In this document: positions 16,215 to 23,078 of the stretch, piece by piece
Layout: every line of letters begins with the position of its first letter
Position numbering within the stretch: position 1 is the stretch's first letter
NCBI GenBank assembly: GCA_005879945.1
Contig: VBHX01000027.1
Span: 1 to 33,026 of the forward strand
Length of the DNA: 33,026 nt
Direction of reading: 5' to 3'
Source: Chloroflexota bacterium
Lineage (GTDB): Bacteria > Chloroflexota > Dormibacteria > Dormibacterales > Dormibacteraceae
The notes under the pieces: generated by a model
What the model was told of the DNA's origin: nothing
The model's input: only the letters and a program-made list of their open reading frames with translations
Databases searched by the model: none
Position numbers and translations under genes: made by a program

Positions 16215-16709
16215 ATGGGTTTTATCCGCATCATCGCCATCGGGCTCGTCGGCCTGTTCGCCGCCAGCGTGGCTGCATCGCGCGTGCCGGTCGAGCACCG
16301 GCTGCCGCTGGCGGCCATCGTTCCCAGTGCCGTCGAGACGCTGCCATTCGGCTGCACGGCCTTCGCCCTCGAGCCGTTCGATCCGTTCTGTCCCGGTCTC
16401 CACCTTCACACCGGAGTCGACCTGGCGGCCCGTGCGGGCACGCCTGTCTACGCGGCGGCAGCCGGCGTCGTTCGCGCCGGATTTGATCCGACTGGAGCGG
16501 GCATCTACGTGATTGAGGTTGTCGACGACCACGTACGGCTGCTCTACTGCCACCTCTGGCGCGTGCAGGTCGCAGCCGGCCAATTGGTCGCGCCTGGTGA
16601 TGTCATCGGCGAGGTCGGCGCCACGGGATTGGCGACCGGCGCCCACCTGCATTTTGAGGTTCAAGTGGACGGCCGTGCCGTCGATCCGGTCGTGTGGCTT
16701 GCCTCTTAA
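16215..16709 (+). CDS. Exported M23 (LytM) zinc endopeptidase
   Basis: A 164-residue protein with an N-terminal signal peptide or anchor (residues 1-21) and a single M23 domain. The metal site is complete: H65-T-G-V-D69 and H144-L-H146, with the catalytic-type histidine H113 in YCHL. Two cysteines, C47 and C59, flank the motif FALEPFDPF just ahead of the metal site and could form a disulfide outside the cell. Family members cut peptidoglycan cross-links. In type IV secretion loci of monoderm bacteria, such hydrolases open the wall for the transfer channel. Its position directly behind the TrbL-like gene fits that role (inference). Confidence 0.87.
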   Translation: MGFIRIIAIGLVGLFAASVAASRVPVEHRLPLAAIVPSAVETLPFGCTAFALEPFDPFCPGLHLHTGVDLAARAGTPVYAAAAGVVRAGFDPTGAGIYVIEVVDDHVRLLYCHLWRVQVAAGQLVAPGDVIGEVGATGLATGAHLHFEVQVDGRAVDPVVWLAS

Positions 16710-16775
16710 CTACCAGGGTTGGAGGCGGCTCGATTCGCTTCTACGCTCGACTGAAATTCTCTGGAGGTTTTCGGA

Positions 16776-17126
16776 ATGGTGAACAGGGTGATACTCGTCG
16801 GCAACCTCACGGCGGACCCGGAGGTCCGCGCTACGCCAAAGGGTGTTTACGTCGCCAACCTGCGGATGGCGACCAACACATATGCAGGCAAGGACGAGGC
16901 GGGCGAAGCCAAGGAGAAAACCGAGTTCCATCGCCTCGTCGTTTTTGGTAGGCAGGCTGAGATTGCCGGAGAGTACCTGCGCAAGGGCCGTCTGTTGTAC
17001 GTGGAGGGCCGGCTGCAGACCACCTCATGGGACGACGCAGCCACGGGCGTGAAAAAGTACGGCACCGAGGTTGTTGTCGACTTATTCAAGATGCTCGGCT
17101 CAAAGCCTCAGGAGGTTGCCGCTTAG
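16776..17126 (+). CDS. ssb: Single-stranded DNA-binding protein, short form without acidic tail
   Basis: A 116-residue SSB made almost entirely of the OB fold: VNRVILVGNLTADPEVR at the N-terminus, then KTEFHRLVVFGRQAEIAGEYLRKG and LYVEGRLQTTSW. The sequence ends GSKPQEVAA. The flexible linker and the acidic DDDIPF-type tip that recruits partner proteins in housekeeping SSBs are absent. Such short paralogues (for example B. subtilis SsbB) act in DNA uptake or on mobile elements. The ribosome-binding site GGAGG precedes ATG 16776. It lies 66 bases behind the M23 gene, on the same strand as the secretion-like cassette. Its stop overlaps that of the convergent YhhN gene. Confidence 0.92.
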   Translation: MVNRVILVGNLTADPEVRATPKGVYVANLRMATNTYAGKDEAGEAKEKTEFHRLVVFGRQAEIAGEYLRKGRLLYVEGRLQTTSWDDAATGVKKYGTEVVVDLFKMLGSKPQEVAA

Positions 17127-17767
17127 GTGCCGAGGGCCAGCGACAGCACGAGCAGGGCCTGGCCGGCCTGGTACATGACGATGTTGACCGGCTGTCCCCA
17201 TCGCACCGGCATGACGAACCGGTACCAGGCGAAGATCACGTCGGAGAAGAAGAACAGCAAACCGCCGGCCGCCGCGACCAGGTTGCCGCTGGCTGTCGCG
17301 CTCACCGTCATGAGCGAGATGACGACTGCATAGGCCAGGACAGGGTTTCGGAGGCTGGTGCGGCCCGACTGCTCCAGGGCGCTAAGGATTCGGTGCAAAA
17401 GCAGCCCGGCCGTCACGGCGGCAATGACCAGGCCGACGATGAGACCTGCGACGTTGAAGCCGGCGAACCGGAAACCGAACACGTAGGCGAGATGGCCGAG
17501 AAGAAAGGCCGCGATGCCGGGTATCAGGAAGCGGTCCGGCAGCATCAGGAAGACGTCGCCGGCCAATCCCAGCACGAGTGCGACCACGAAGAAGGCGCGC
17601 TCGCCCTGGCTGGCGGGTCGGAGGAGGAGCGCCGCCAAGATCAAGAGGACCATCACGGTCGGCTTGGTGGCGAACTCCAGGCGGCGGTCGTGGCGGAGGA
17701 TCGAGGTGAGATCGCCCGCCGAGGCAAAGGCGGCAAGCGCGAAGGCGGCCAGGGCCGGCCCGTTCAT
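17123..17767 (-). CDS. YhhN-family (TMEM86-like) membrane protein, putative lysoplasmalogenase
   Basis: A 214-residue protein with about eight hydrophobic helices. It carries the YhhN signature: TKPTVMVLLILAAL, then LVLGLAGDVFLMLPDRFLIPG, AAFLLGHLAYVFGF and, near the end, LLFFFSDVIFAWYRF. The aspartates in GDVFLM and SDVIFA are the conserved polar membrane residues of the family. Eukaryotic TMEM86 and some bacterial YhhN proteins hydrolyse the vinyl-ether bond of lysoplasmalogens; whether this organism makes plasmalogens cannot be told from the window. It is transcribed alone, convergent with ssb and divergent from the hypothetical gene at 17827. Confidence 0.83.
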   Translation of the reverse strand: MNGPALAAFALAAFASAGDLTSILRHDRRLEFATKPTVMVLLILAALLLRPASQGERAFFVVALVLGLAGDVFLMLPDRFLIPGIAAFLLGHLAYVFGFRFAGFNVAGLIVGLVIAAVTAGLLLHRILSALEQSGRTSLRNPVLAYAVVISLMTVSATASGNLVAAAGGLLFFFSDVIFAWYRFVMPVRWGQPVNIVMYQAGQALLVLSLALGT

Positions 17768-17826
17768 GGCGTGAGTATCGCCGCCAGCCTTGCGTGAGGG
17801 GGTACCTGGGCGTAATGATGTAATCG

Positions 17827-18333
17827 ATGGAGAGCGAGATTCAGTCCTGGTTCACCAGCAGGCTGCCGGCGGCGTGGTTCGCCGGTCCGCCGGAGGTGAC
17901 CTCCGACAGCGAGGAGATCCTGGTGATCGGCGAGCTCCCAGACGTGGAGCTTGCGGGAGGCACCTCCCCGGAGGCTCGGGTGGCCGCGCGGGTCGCCCGG
18001 ATCGACCGCTTTCGGGAGGAGACAAGGGACGAGCGCGTCAAGATCGCCCGTGAAGCTGAGCGCCGCTTCCGGCGCAAGGTGGCCTGGGGCGCCCGCTGCG
18101 GTCAGGAAACCAGGGTGTTCACCACCCTCAGCCTGCCGGTGATGACGCGGCTCCGCATGCCGGAGCGGTCGGTGCTGGACACGCTGGTGGCAGGCGGAGT
18201 TGCCCGCAGCCGCAGCGATGCCCTGGCGTGGTGCGTCCGGCTCGTCGGAATGCACCAGGCGGACTGGATCCAGGGCCTGAGGGAGGCTCTGGTCAAGGTC
18301 GACGAGGCGCGCCGGAAGGGGCCGCTGAACTAG
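17827..18333 (+). CDS. Conserved hypothetical protein with possible ribbon-helix-helix end
   Basis: A 168-residue soluble protein whose function I do not know. The N-terminal half begins with an acidic, aromatic segment (MESEIQSWFTSRLPAAWFAG) and a strand-like EEILVIGELP, followed by a charged helix (about residues 50-84) with many Arg and Glu. The C-terminal half (VFTTLSLPVMTRLRMPERSV, then LDTLVAGGVARSRSDALAWCVRLVG) has the strand-helix-helix look of ribbon-helix-helix DNA-binding proteins: a TTLSLP strand followed by 'ARSRSDALAW'. Similar proteins are, to my recollection, widespread in actinobacteria without assigned function. The start is ATG 17827. The gene is divergent from yhhN across about 60 bases. 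Confidence 0.65.
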   Translation: MESEIQSWFTSRLPAAWFAGPPEVTSDSEEILVIGELPDVELAGGTSPEARVAARVARIDRFREETRDERVKIAREAERRFRRKVAWGARCGQETRVFTTLSLPVMTRLRMPERSVLDTLVAGGVARSRSDALAWCVRLVGMHQADWIQGLREALVKVDEARRKGPLN

Positions 18334-18413
18334 CCGCCAGGCCGACCTCGATCGAAATCTGCCGCAATACGCGACTCGGATTGGCGTCGGGACGGTTGAT
18401 ACTGTTGCGGGAC

Positions 18414-19913
18414 TTGGGCTCCAGGAACGGCCATCAGCATGTTGTGATCATCGGCGCGGGCCCCGCGGGGTTGACGGCTTCGTATGAGCTCATGAAGCAC
18501 GGCGTCACGACCACCGTGGTCGAGAAGGACCCCCGATACGTCGGCGGCCTGGCTCGGACGGTCGAGCACAAGGGTTATCGCTTCGACATCGGCGGCCACC
18601 GGTTCTTCTCCAAGAACGAGGAGGTCGAGAACCTTTGGACTGAGATCCTCGGCCCGGAGCTCCTCACGCGCGACCGCCTGTCGCGCATCTACTACCAAGG
18701 CCGGTACTTCGCGTACCCGCTCAGGGCGGCCAACGCACTCTGGAACCTGGGGCCGGTGGAGACGGTTCGGTGCATGGTGAGCTATGCGCGAGCCAGGGTC
18801 CAGCCCGTCCGCGACCCGCGCAGCTTCGAAGACTGGGTCCGCAACCAGTTTGGCTGGCGCCTCTACAGCATCTTCTTCAAGACGTACACAGAAAAGGTGT
18901 GGGGGATCAGCACCAAGGAGCTGTCCGCCGACTGGGCCGCCCAGCGCATCAAGAGCCTCGACATGTGGCTCGTGTTGAAGAGCGCGCTGCTCCCCAAGCG
19001 CAAGCCGAGCAATCGCGGCGACCTGGTGACGACTCTGATCGACAGCTTCCGCTATCCCCGCCTGGGGCCAGGTCAGATGTGGGAGCGCGTGGCCGAGATC
19101 CATGGAGAGAAGGGCCGGCCGGTGCTGCTCGGTCGGTCGGTCGAGGGCATCGAGCACGAAGGCGGGCTTGTGCGTGCGGTCATGACCAAGACCGAATCTG
19201 GCGCGATCGAAAAGCACATGGGCACGGACTTTGTCTCGAGCATGCCTATCCGTGAGCTCATCTCGCGGCTGGAGCCGGCCGCGCCCGAAAAGGTCCGCCG
19301 CGCCGCGGACAGCCTGTCCTACCGAGACTTCATCAGCGTCGCGGTGATGATCGATCGTCGCGACGTTTTCCCCGACAACTGGATCTATGTCCACGACCCG
19401 TCGGTCAAGGTCGGTCGAATCCAGAACTTCAAGAACTGGAGCCCCGACATGGTGCCGGACCAGAGCAAGACCTGCCTCGGGCTCGAGTACTTCTGCTTCG
19501 AGGGCGACGGCCTGTGGTCGTCCACGGATGAGGAGCTGATCGACCGCGCGCGCAAGGACCTGGCGCACCTCGGCATGTGCCGGCCGGAAGAGGTTTTCGA
19601 CGGTGTTGTGGTCAGGCAGAAGAAGGCGTACCCGGTCTATGACGATGTATATGAGGCGAAAGTCAACGTCATTCGCGAGTACCTACGCACGAGCCTGCCG
19701 AACCTGTACCTCGCCGGGCGGAACGGCATGCACAAGTACAACAACCAGGACCACTCGATGATGACCGCGCTGCTGGTGGCGAGAAACATCGCGACCGGCG
19801 GTGGCTTCGACCCCTGGAAGGTCAACGCCGACGCGGTCTATCACGAAGAGGCGCGCGTCGGCGACAAGGACCTGTCAGGACGCCAGGTGCCGGAGCGTAT
19901 CGCGGTCCGCTAG
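18414..19913 (+). CDS. FAD-dependent oxidoreductase, UDP-galactopyranose mutase/amine-oxidase-like
   Basis: A flavoprotein of about 499 residues. The FAD Rossmann motif is VVIIGAGPAGLTASYEL near the N-terminus, followed by VVEKDPRYVGGLART and FDIGGHRFFSKNEEV, a pattern seen in UDP-galactopyranose mutases and related desaturase/amine-oxidase-fold proteins. The C-terminal FAD contact is NLYLAGRNGMHKYNNQDHSM. Proteins of this type often sit near glycosyltransferase or polyprenyl-phosphate genes and act on cell-surface sugars; here UppP lies just downstream on the other strand. The open frame extends back to 18228 but that part overlaps the preceding gene. TTG 18414 or 18405 are the closest starts to the Rossmann motif, and neither has a strong ribosome-binding site, so the start is approximate. 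Confidence 0.82.
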   Translation: MGSRNGHQHVVIIGAGPAGLTASYELMKHGVTTTVVEKDPRYVGGLARTVEHKGYRFDIGGHRFFSKNEEVENLWTEILGPELLTRDRLSRIYYQGRYFAYPLRAANALWNLGPVETVRCMVSYARARVQPVRDPRSFEDWVRNQFGWRLYSIFFKTYTEKVWGISTKELSADWAAQRIKSLDMWLVLKSALLPKRKPSNRGDLVTTLIDSFRYPRLGPGQMWERVAEIHGEKGRPVLLGRSVEGIEHEGGLVRAVMTKTESGAIEKHMGTDFVSSMPIRELISRLEPAAPEKVRRAADSLSYRDFISVAVMIDRRDVFPDNWIYVHDPSVKVGRIQNFKNWSPDMVPDQSKTCLGLEYFCFEGDGLWSSTDEELIDRARKDLAHLGMCRPEEVFDGVVVRQKKAYPVYDDVYEAKVNVIREYLRTSLPNLYLAGRNGMHKYNNQDHSMMTALLVARNIATGGGFDPWKVNADAVYHEEARVGDKDLSGRQVPERIAVR

Positions 19914-19928
19914 GTCGAGGCGCCTAGC

Positions 19929-20129
19929 TCAGGCTGTTTTCGGTCGAGCGAAGTTGGCGGCCACGAAGCTGGCTACGGCCAGCACCGCAAAAAGTATCGC
20001 GTGCTTGTAGTGCGGGCCGGAAGTTGTTGACGCCAGGATCTGCAGCACGCCCAGCGCGTAGAGCGCAGCGATGACCAGGAAAATGATGCCGACTACCCCC
20101 AGGCCGATCGCGGTCGTGTTCGATTTCAT
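19929..20129 (-). CDS. Small two-helix membrane protein
   Basis: A 66-residue protein with two hydrophobic helices (about residues 6-30 and 43-60) joined by a polar loop containing TTSGPHYKH, and a basic C-terminus ending ARPKTA. I do not recognise a family. The start ATG 20129 overlaps the stop of the uppP gene by one base (TGATG), which strongly supports translation as the downstream member of that operon. It lies convergent to the flavoprotein gene with only about 15 bases between the stops. Confidence 0.6.
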   Translation of the reverse strand: MKSNTTAIGLGVVGIIFLVIAALYALGVLQILASTTSGPHYKHAILFAVLAVASFVAANFARPKTA

Positions 20130-21001
20130 CACAGGTTGAAGCGTAACAAAGCCAGGCTTACGAGCCCGGCGGCGACGCAGTAGACGCCATAGGGGTCGAG
20201 GCGGCCTGAGCGGAAATAGCGCAGGAGGAATCTCGCGCTCGCATAGGCCGCGAGGCCTGAGAGGATCGCCGCGGCCACGTACTCGCCTACGGGCACGCCG
20301 CTGCTCAGGAGCTGAGGTACCTCGACCAGGCCCGCGGCCAGGATCACGGGCGTCGCGAGCAGGAACGAAAAGCGCGCCGCTTCCTGATGCCGCAGGCCTG
20401 CCAGCAAACCGCCTCCGATGGTGACTCCAGAGCGGGAGATGCCGGGCAGAAAGGCGAGGGCCTGGCATGCGCCGATCACGGCGGCCGCGCGAAAGGAGAT
20501 GCGCTCTGCCTCCGCGAAGCTCTGCTCCTGCTCGGCGCGAGGCTTGGAATCAAGCGCGGCGCGACGTTCGGCACGCCGCCTGAGCAGCTCAAAGCCAAGC
20601 AGCAGAAAACCGTTGACGACCAGGAATCCGGCGGCGACGTACGGGCTTGCGAAAAGCGACTTGATGCGGGTTTCAAAAAAGACGCCGAGCACACCGGCTG
20701 GGATCGTGCCCGCCAGGAGCAACATGGCGAGCCGCTCAGCCGGCGTCGTGATGCTGCCGCGCAGCGCCGCTGCGAAGAAGCCGCGGATGATCGCGATCCA
20801 TTGGTCTCGATAGAGCACCAGCAGCGCGCCGGCCGTGCCCAGATGGAGCAGCACCAGGAAGGGCACGAACGTTGGGTCTGATTGCTTGAAGCTCCAGTGC
20901 AGCAGGCTCGGGATGATCACCGAATGGCCGAGTGACGAGACCGGGAACAGCTCGGTGGCGCCCTGAAGCAGGCCCATGAACAGCGCCTGCGCGAACGTCA
21001 C
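20129..21001 (-). CDS. uppP: Undecaprenyl-diphosphatase UppP/BacA
   Basis: A 290-residue integral membrane enzyme that removes a phosphate from undecaprenyl diphosphate to recycle the lipid carrier of cell-wall synthesis; it can confer bacitracin tolerance. The catalytic motifs are present: GATELFPVSSLGHSVI near residues 14-29 (the glutamate-rich motif) and PGISRSGVTIGGG in the middle. About eight hydrophobic helices are visible. The usual 'EFLPVSS' form of motif 1 reads ELFPVSS here, a small but acceptable variation. The start is GTG 21001, whose GTGA overlaps the stop of the upstream hypothetical gene. The 3' end overlaps the start of a small membrane protein. Confidence 0.93.
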   Translation of the reverse strand: MTFAQALFMGLLQGATELFPVSSLGHSVIIPSLLHWSFKQSDPTFVPFLVLLHLGTAGALLVLYRDQWIAIIRGFFAAALRGSITTPAERLAMLLLAGTIPAGVLGVFFETRIKSLFASPYVAAGFLVVNGFLLLGFELLRRRAERRAALDSKPRAEQEQSFAEAERISFRAAAVIGACQALAFLPGISRSGVTIGGGLLAGLRHQEAARFSFLLATPVILAAGLVEVPQLLSSGVPVGEYVAAAILSGLAAYASARFLLRYFRSGRLDPYGVYCVAAGLVSLALLRFNL

Positions 21002-21291
21002 CTAGGAGAGATCTTCTCCAGCGCTTCCGCGAGCAGCCGGCGCGACTCATCGAACTCGCGATGTACGGCCGCGTCCTCAGCCCGCTCCAAGATCGCGACG
21101 ACTTCCTCCCACCGCTCCGGGTTGCGCTCGAACAGGGCCGCCCGGACCTGCCCGATCGTCTGCGAGGCGAAAAGCAAGCCGCCGCCGGGGTTGTCCACGA
21201 TCTCGCCCGCCACCTCCAGCTGGCGGCGCGCCCACGGGATCACCGCGTCGCCCGGGTGTGTCTCCAGCCTTTTCGGCCGCAGGACTTCCAT
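20998..21291 (-). CDS. Hypothetical helical protein
   Basis: A 97-residue soluble protein of unknown function. It has a basic N-terminus (MEVLRPKRLE), a segment with NPGGGLLFASQTIGQVRAAL, and two charged helices (ERWEEVVAILERAEDAA and EFDESRRLLAEALEKI) that could pack as a helical hairpin. ATG 21291 was chosen because it lies seven bases behind the stop of the GNAT gene; a TTG at 21312 would overlap that gene. Its stop overlaps the uppP start (GTGA), so it is coupled to uppP. Confidence 0.55.
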   Translation of the reverse strand: MEVLRPKRLETHPGDAVIPWARRQLEVAGEIVDNPGGGLLFASQTIGQVRAALFERNPERWEEVVAILERAEDAAVHREFDESRRLLAEALEKISPR

Positions 21292-21298
21292 GCGAGGA

Positions 21299-21778
21299 CT
21301 ATTGTCGGGCAAGCCCGGTCAGCGCCTCGCCGGTGAGGCGGTAAACCGTCCACTCGGAATTGGGGCGCGCCCCCAGGCTCTCGTAGAAGCCGATCGCGTC
21401 GCGGTTCCAGTCCAGCACCGCCCACTCCAGGCGCCCACACCCTCGCTCGACGGCGAGCCGGGCCAGGTGCGCCAGCAGCATGCGGCCTATCCCGAGGCCG
21501 CGATGCTCTGGGAGCACGAACAGGTCCTCGAGATATATCCCAGGCCGGCCCAGGAACGTCGAGAAGTTGTGAAAGAACAAGGCGAATCCCAACGCGACTC
21601 CATCCTCCTCCGCCAGGACGACCTCGGCATAGGGCCTTTCCCCAAACAGGCCGGCGGCCAGCAGCTCCTCGGTCATCTCGACGTGGTCCTCGAGCTTTTC
21701 GTAGCGCGCCAGCCCGCGGATGAGCTCGGCGATCACCGGCACGTCGTCCCTGGTGGCAGCGCGGAGGCGGACAGTCAT
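21299..21778 (-). CDS. GNAT-family N-acetyltransferase, diamine-acetyltransferase-like
   Basis: A 159-residue GNAT enzyme. The acetyl-CoA binding motif A is LEDLFVLPEHRGLGIGRMLLAHLA (cited by its core VLPEHRGLGIGRMLL), preceded by ALGFALFFHNFSTFLGRPGIY, a segment characteristic of the spermidine/spermine/thialysine acetyltransferase branch. It is followed by WAVLDWNRDAIGFYESLGA. It would move an acetyl group from acetyl-CoA to a small polyamine or lysine analogue. Start ATG 21778 overlaps the DUF3052 stop (ATGA). It belongs to a chain of overlapping minus-strand genes running from about 22369 to 19929. Confidence 0.87.
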   Translation of the reverse strand: MTVRLRAATRDDVPVIAELIRGLARYEKLEDHVEMTEELLAAGLFGERPYAEVVLAEEDGVALGFALFFHNFSTFLGRPGIYLEDLFVLPEHRGLGIGRMLLAHLARLAVERGCGRLEWAVLDWNRDAIGFYESLGARPNSEWTVYRLTGEALTGLARQ

Positions 21779-22194
21779 TTCGGGCGGTCTCGAAGTCGAT
21801 AGACGAAGCGCATCGCTCCGTGAGTCTCGGAGAAGCTCGCGATCTTGTTGTCGACGAGACCGGCAGCCAGGCCGGCGTCAATCAGGTCCGTCTCGCGAAG
21901 CAAGCCGCGGCCCCCCTTGGGCCTCACGACCCAGATGGCGCCATTCGGCTCGATCCATTTCTTGACCTCGTCGAGGCGGCGAAGGTCGTCAGACGTGGAG
22001 GCGCTCATGAAGACGAGGTCGCACTTAGAGCGCGGCTTACCAACGACGATGTCGGACGTCCGCTCGCGCAGTTGCTTCATGAACGCCGGATCGTCCAGGT
22101 TGACCAACGCGACCTTCGAGCCCGGCTTCACGCCCAGCTTGTCCAGCAGCGGTCGCGTCGAAACCAGATCAGCGTTCGGGCGCTTCTTGACCAT
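21775..22194 (-). CDS. DUF3052-family protein
   Basis: A 139-residue protein matching the DUF3052 pattern: LLDKLGVKPGSKVALVN at the N-terminus, the DLVFMSASTSDDL segment, WIEPNGAIWVVRPKG in the middle, and a C-terminal DNKIASFSETHGAMRFVYRL. The function is unknown. The fold looks like a small alpha/beta protein with a Rossmann-like order, and family members are common in actinobacteria. It begins at ATG 22194, inside the end of the small membrane-protein gene, and ends in an ATGA overlap with the GNAT gene. Confidence 0.8.
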   Translation of the reverse strand: MVKKRPNADLVSTRPLLDKLGVKPGSKVALVNLDDPAFMKQLRERTSDIVVGKPRSKCDLVFMSASTSDDLRRLDEVKKWIEPNGAIWVVRPKGGRGLLRETDLIDAGLAAGLVDNKIASFSETHGAMRFVYRLRDRPK

Positions 22195-22369
22195 CGGTGC
22201 CGCCGCCGCGTATCGCGCCGTAAACGATCACGCCAACCAGCCAGCCTGCATACACGCCCCCGACCGCGAGCACGATCACCGGGACCGCGCTGTCGACCCT
22301 GCTCGTCAGCAGGATGCCGAGGCCGATGAAACCCAGCAGCACGACCGCGCCGGCGAGGATTCCGATCAC
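22169..22369 (-). CDS. Small two-helix membrane protein
   Basis: A 66-residue protein with two hydrophobic helices (about residues 2-20 and 28-52) and a polar tail GGGTDGQEAPER. No family recognised. The start is GTG 22369, 23 bases after the stop of the MBL-fold gene; the ribosome-binding site is weak. Its last 26 bases overlap the start of the DUF3052 gene in another frame, consistent with translational coupling. Confidence 0.5.
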   Translation of the reverse strand: MIGILAGAVVLLGFIGLGILLTSRVDSAVPVIVLAVGGVYAGWLVGVIVYGAIRGGGTDGQEAPER

Positions 22370-22392
22370 GGCACCGGCCAGGTTGGCGGGTC

Positions 22393-23076
22393 TCAGACCT
22401 CTATCACCTGCAGGTCGGTCACCGCCCCGTCGACGGTGCCGGAGTAGAGGTGGTTGAACATGAACCTCGTCTTGGGATGGCGGTGCTTGAGCGCGGTCGC
22501 CGCGTCAAAGCTCATGTGGCTGAAGACGTCGCCCGGACCGGTCGCCTCGACGATCGCCACGTCCGCGCCATCTACGAGAGCATCCAGCGGCGCGGTCGGC
22601 TCGGTGTCCCCGGAATAGGCCAGGACGCGTCCGTTGATGTGGATCCGGTAGCCGTTGGAGCCGCTGCTGCCATGATCGAGCTTGATCGTCTCGTACTCGT
22701 ATCCGGCTACGGTGCCGGACTGTTCAGCTGTGCTGTAGGTCACGTTGAACTTGGGCCGCATCACTTTCGTCCAGTCCTGTCCCCAGCTGACCTCCCACAG
22801 CGCCTCGAGCCTTTCCTCGACGCCGTCAGGTCCGATGAACGTCAGCGGGCGCTGGTCGATGAAGACGCGATGAAGCACGAACGGCGGCAGGCCCAGCGTG
22901 TGGTCGCCATGGAAGTGAGTCAGGAAAACGGCGTCGATCGCGCCCGGATCCACCCCGACACGCTTCATGTGCGGAAGGAGGGGCGCGCCGCCATCGAGAA
23001 GGAGGCGTCCGTTGACCACCACCGCGCCGTTGTAGCGGTCGGTGGAGAACGCCGCTCCTGTACCGAGGAAGGCCAG
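22393..23076 (-). CDS. MBL-fold metal-dependent hydrolase, RNase Z-like
   Basis: About 227 residues with the beta-lactamase fold: FLGTGAAFSTDRYNGAVVV, the metal motif THFHGDH, a distal histidine in TIKLDHG, LAYSGDT (metal-bridging Asp) and a late FMFNHLYSG. It resembles RNase Z/arylsulfatase-like hydrolases but is shorter than typical RNase Z, and the activity is unassigned. The start is a problem. The family's first strand (KLAFLGTG) begins right at the stop of the upstream aldolase gene, and no ATG, GTG or TTG lies in frame for more than 100 bases upstream. CTG 23076 is the nearest near-cognate codon and is used here provisionally. It would overlap the aldolase stop region and be translationally coupled. 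Confidence 0.8.
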   Translation of the reverse strand: MAFLGTGAAFSTDRYNGAVVVNGRLLLDGGAPLLPHMKRVGVDPGAIDAVFLTHFHGDHTLGLPPFVLHRVFIDQRPLTFIGPDGVEERLEALWEVSWGQDWTKVMRPKFNVTYSTAEQSGTVAGYEYETIKLDHGSSGSNGYRIHINGRVLAYSGDTEPTAPLDALVDGADVAIVEATGPGDVFSHMSFDAATALKHRHPKTRFMFNHLYSGTVDGAVTDLQVIEV

Positions 23077-23078
23077 CT

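Noticed and set aside
18330-19568. 412-codon minus-strand open frame opposite the flavoprotein gene
   Set aside because: Antisense shadow; the plus-strand frame has FAD motifs throughout.
19914-19945. Possible bidirectional terminator between the flavoprotein and small membrane-protein genes
   Set aside because: The CCTAGCTCAGG stretch is only an imperfect palindrome, and no T-run follows on the plus strand beyond four bases.
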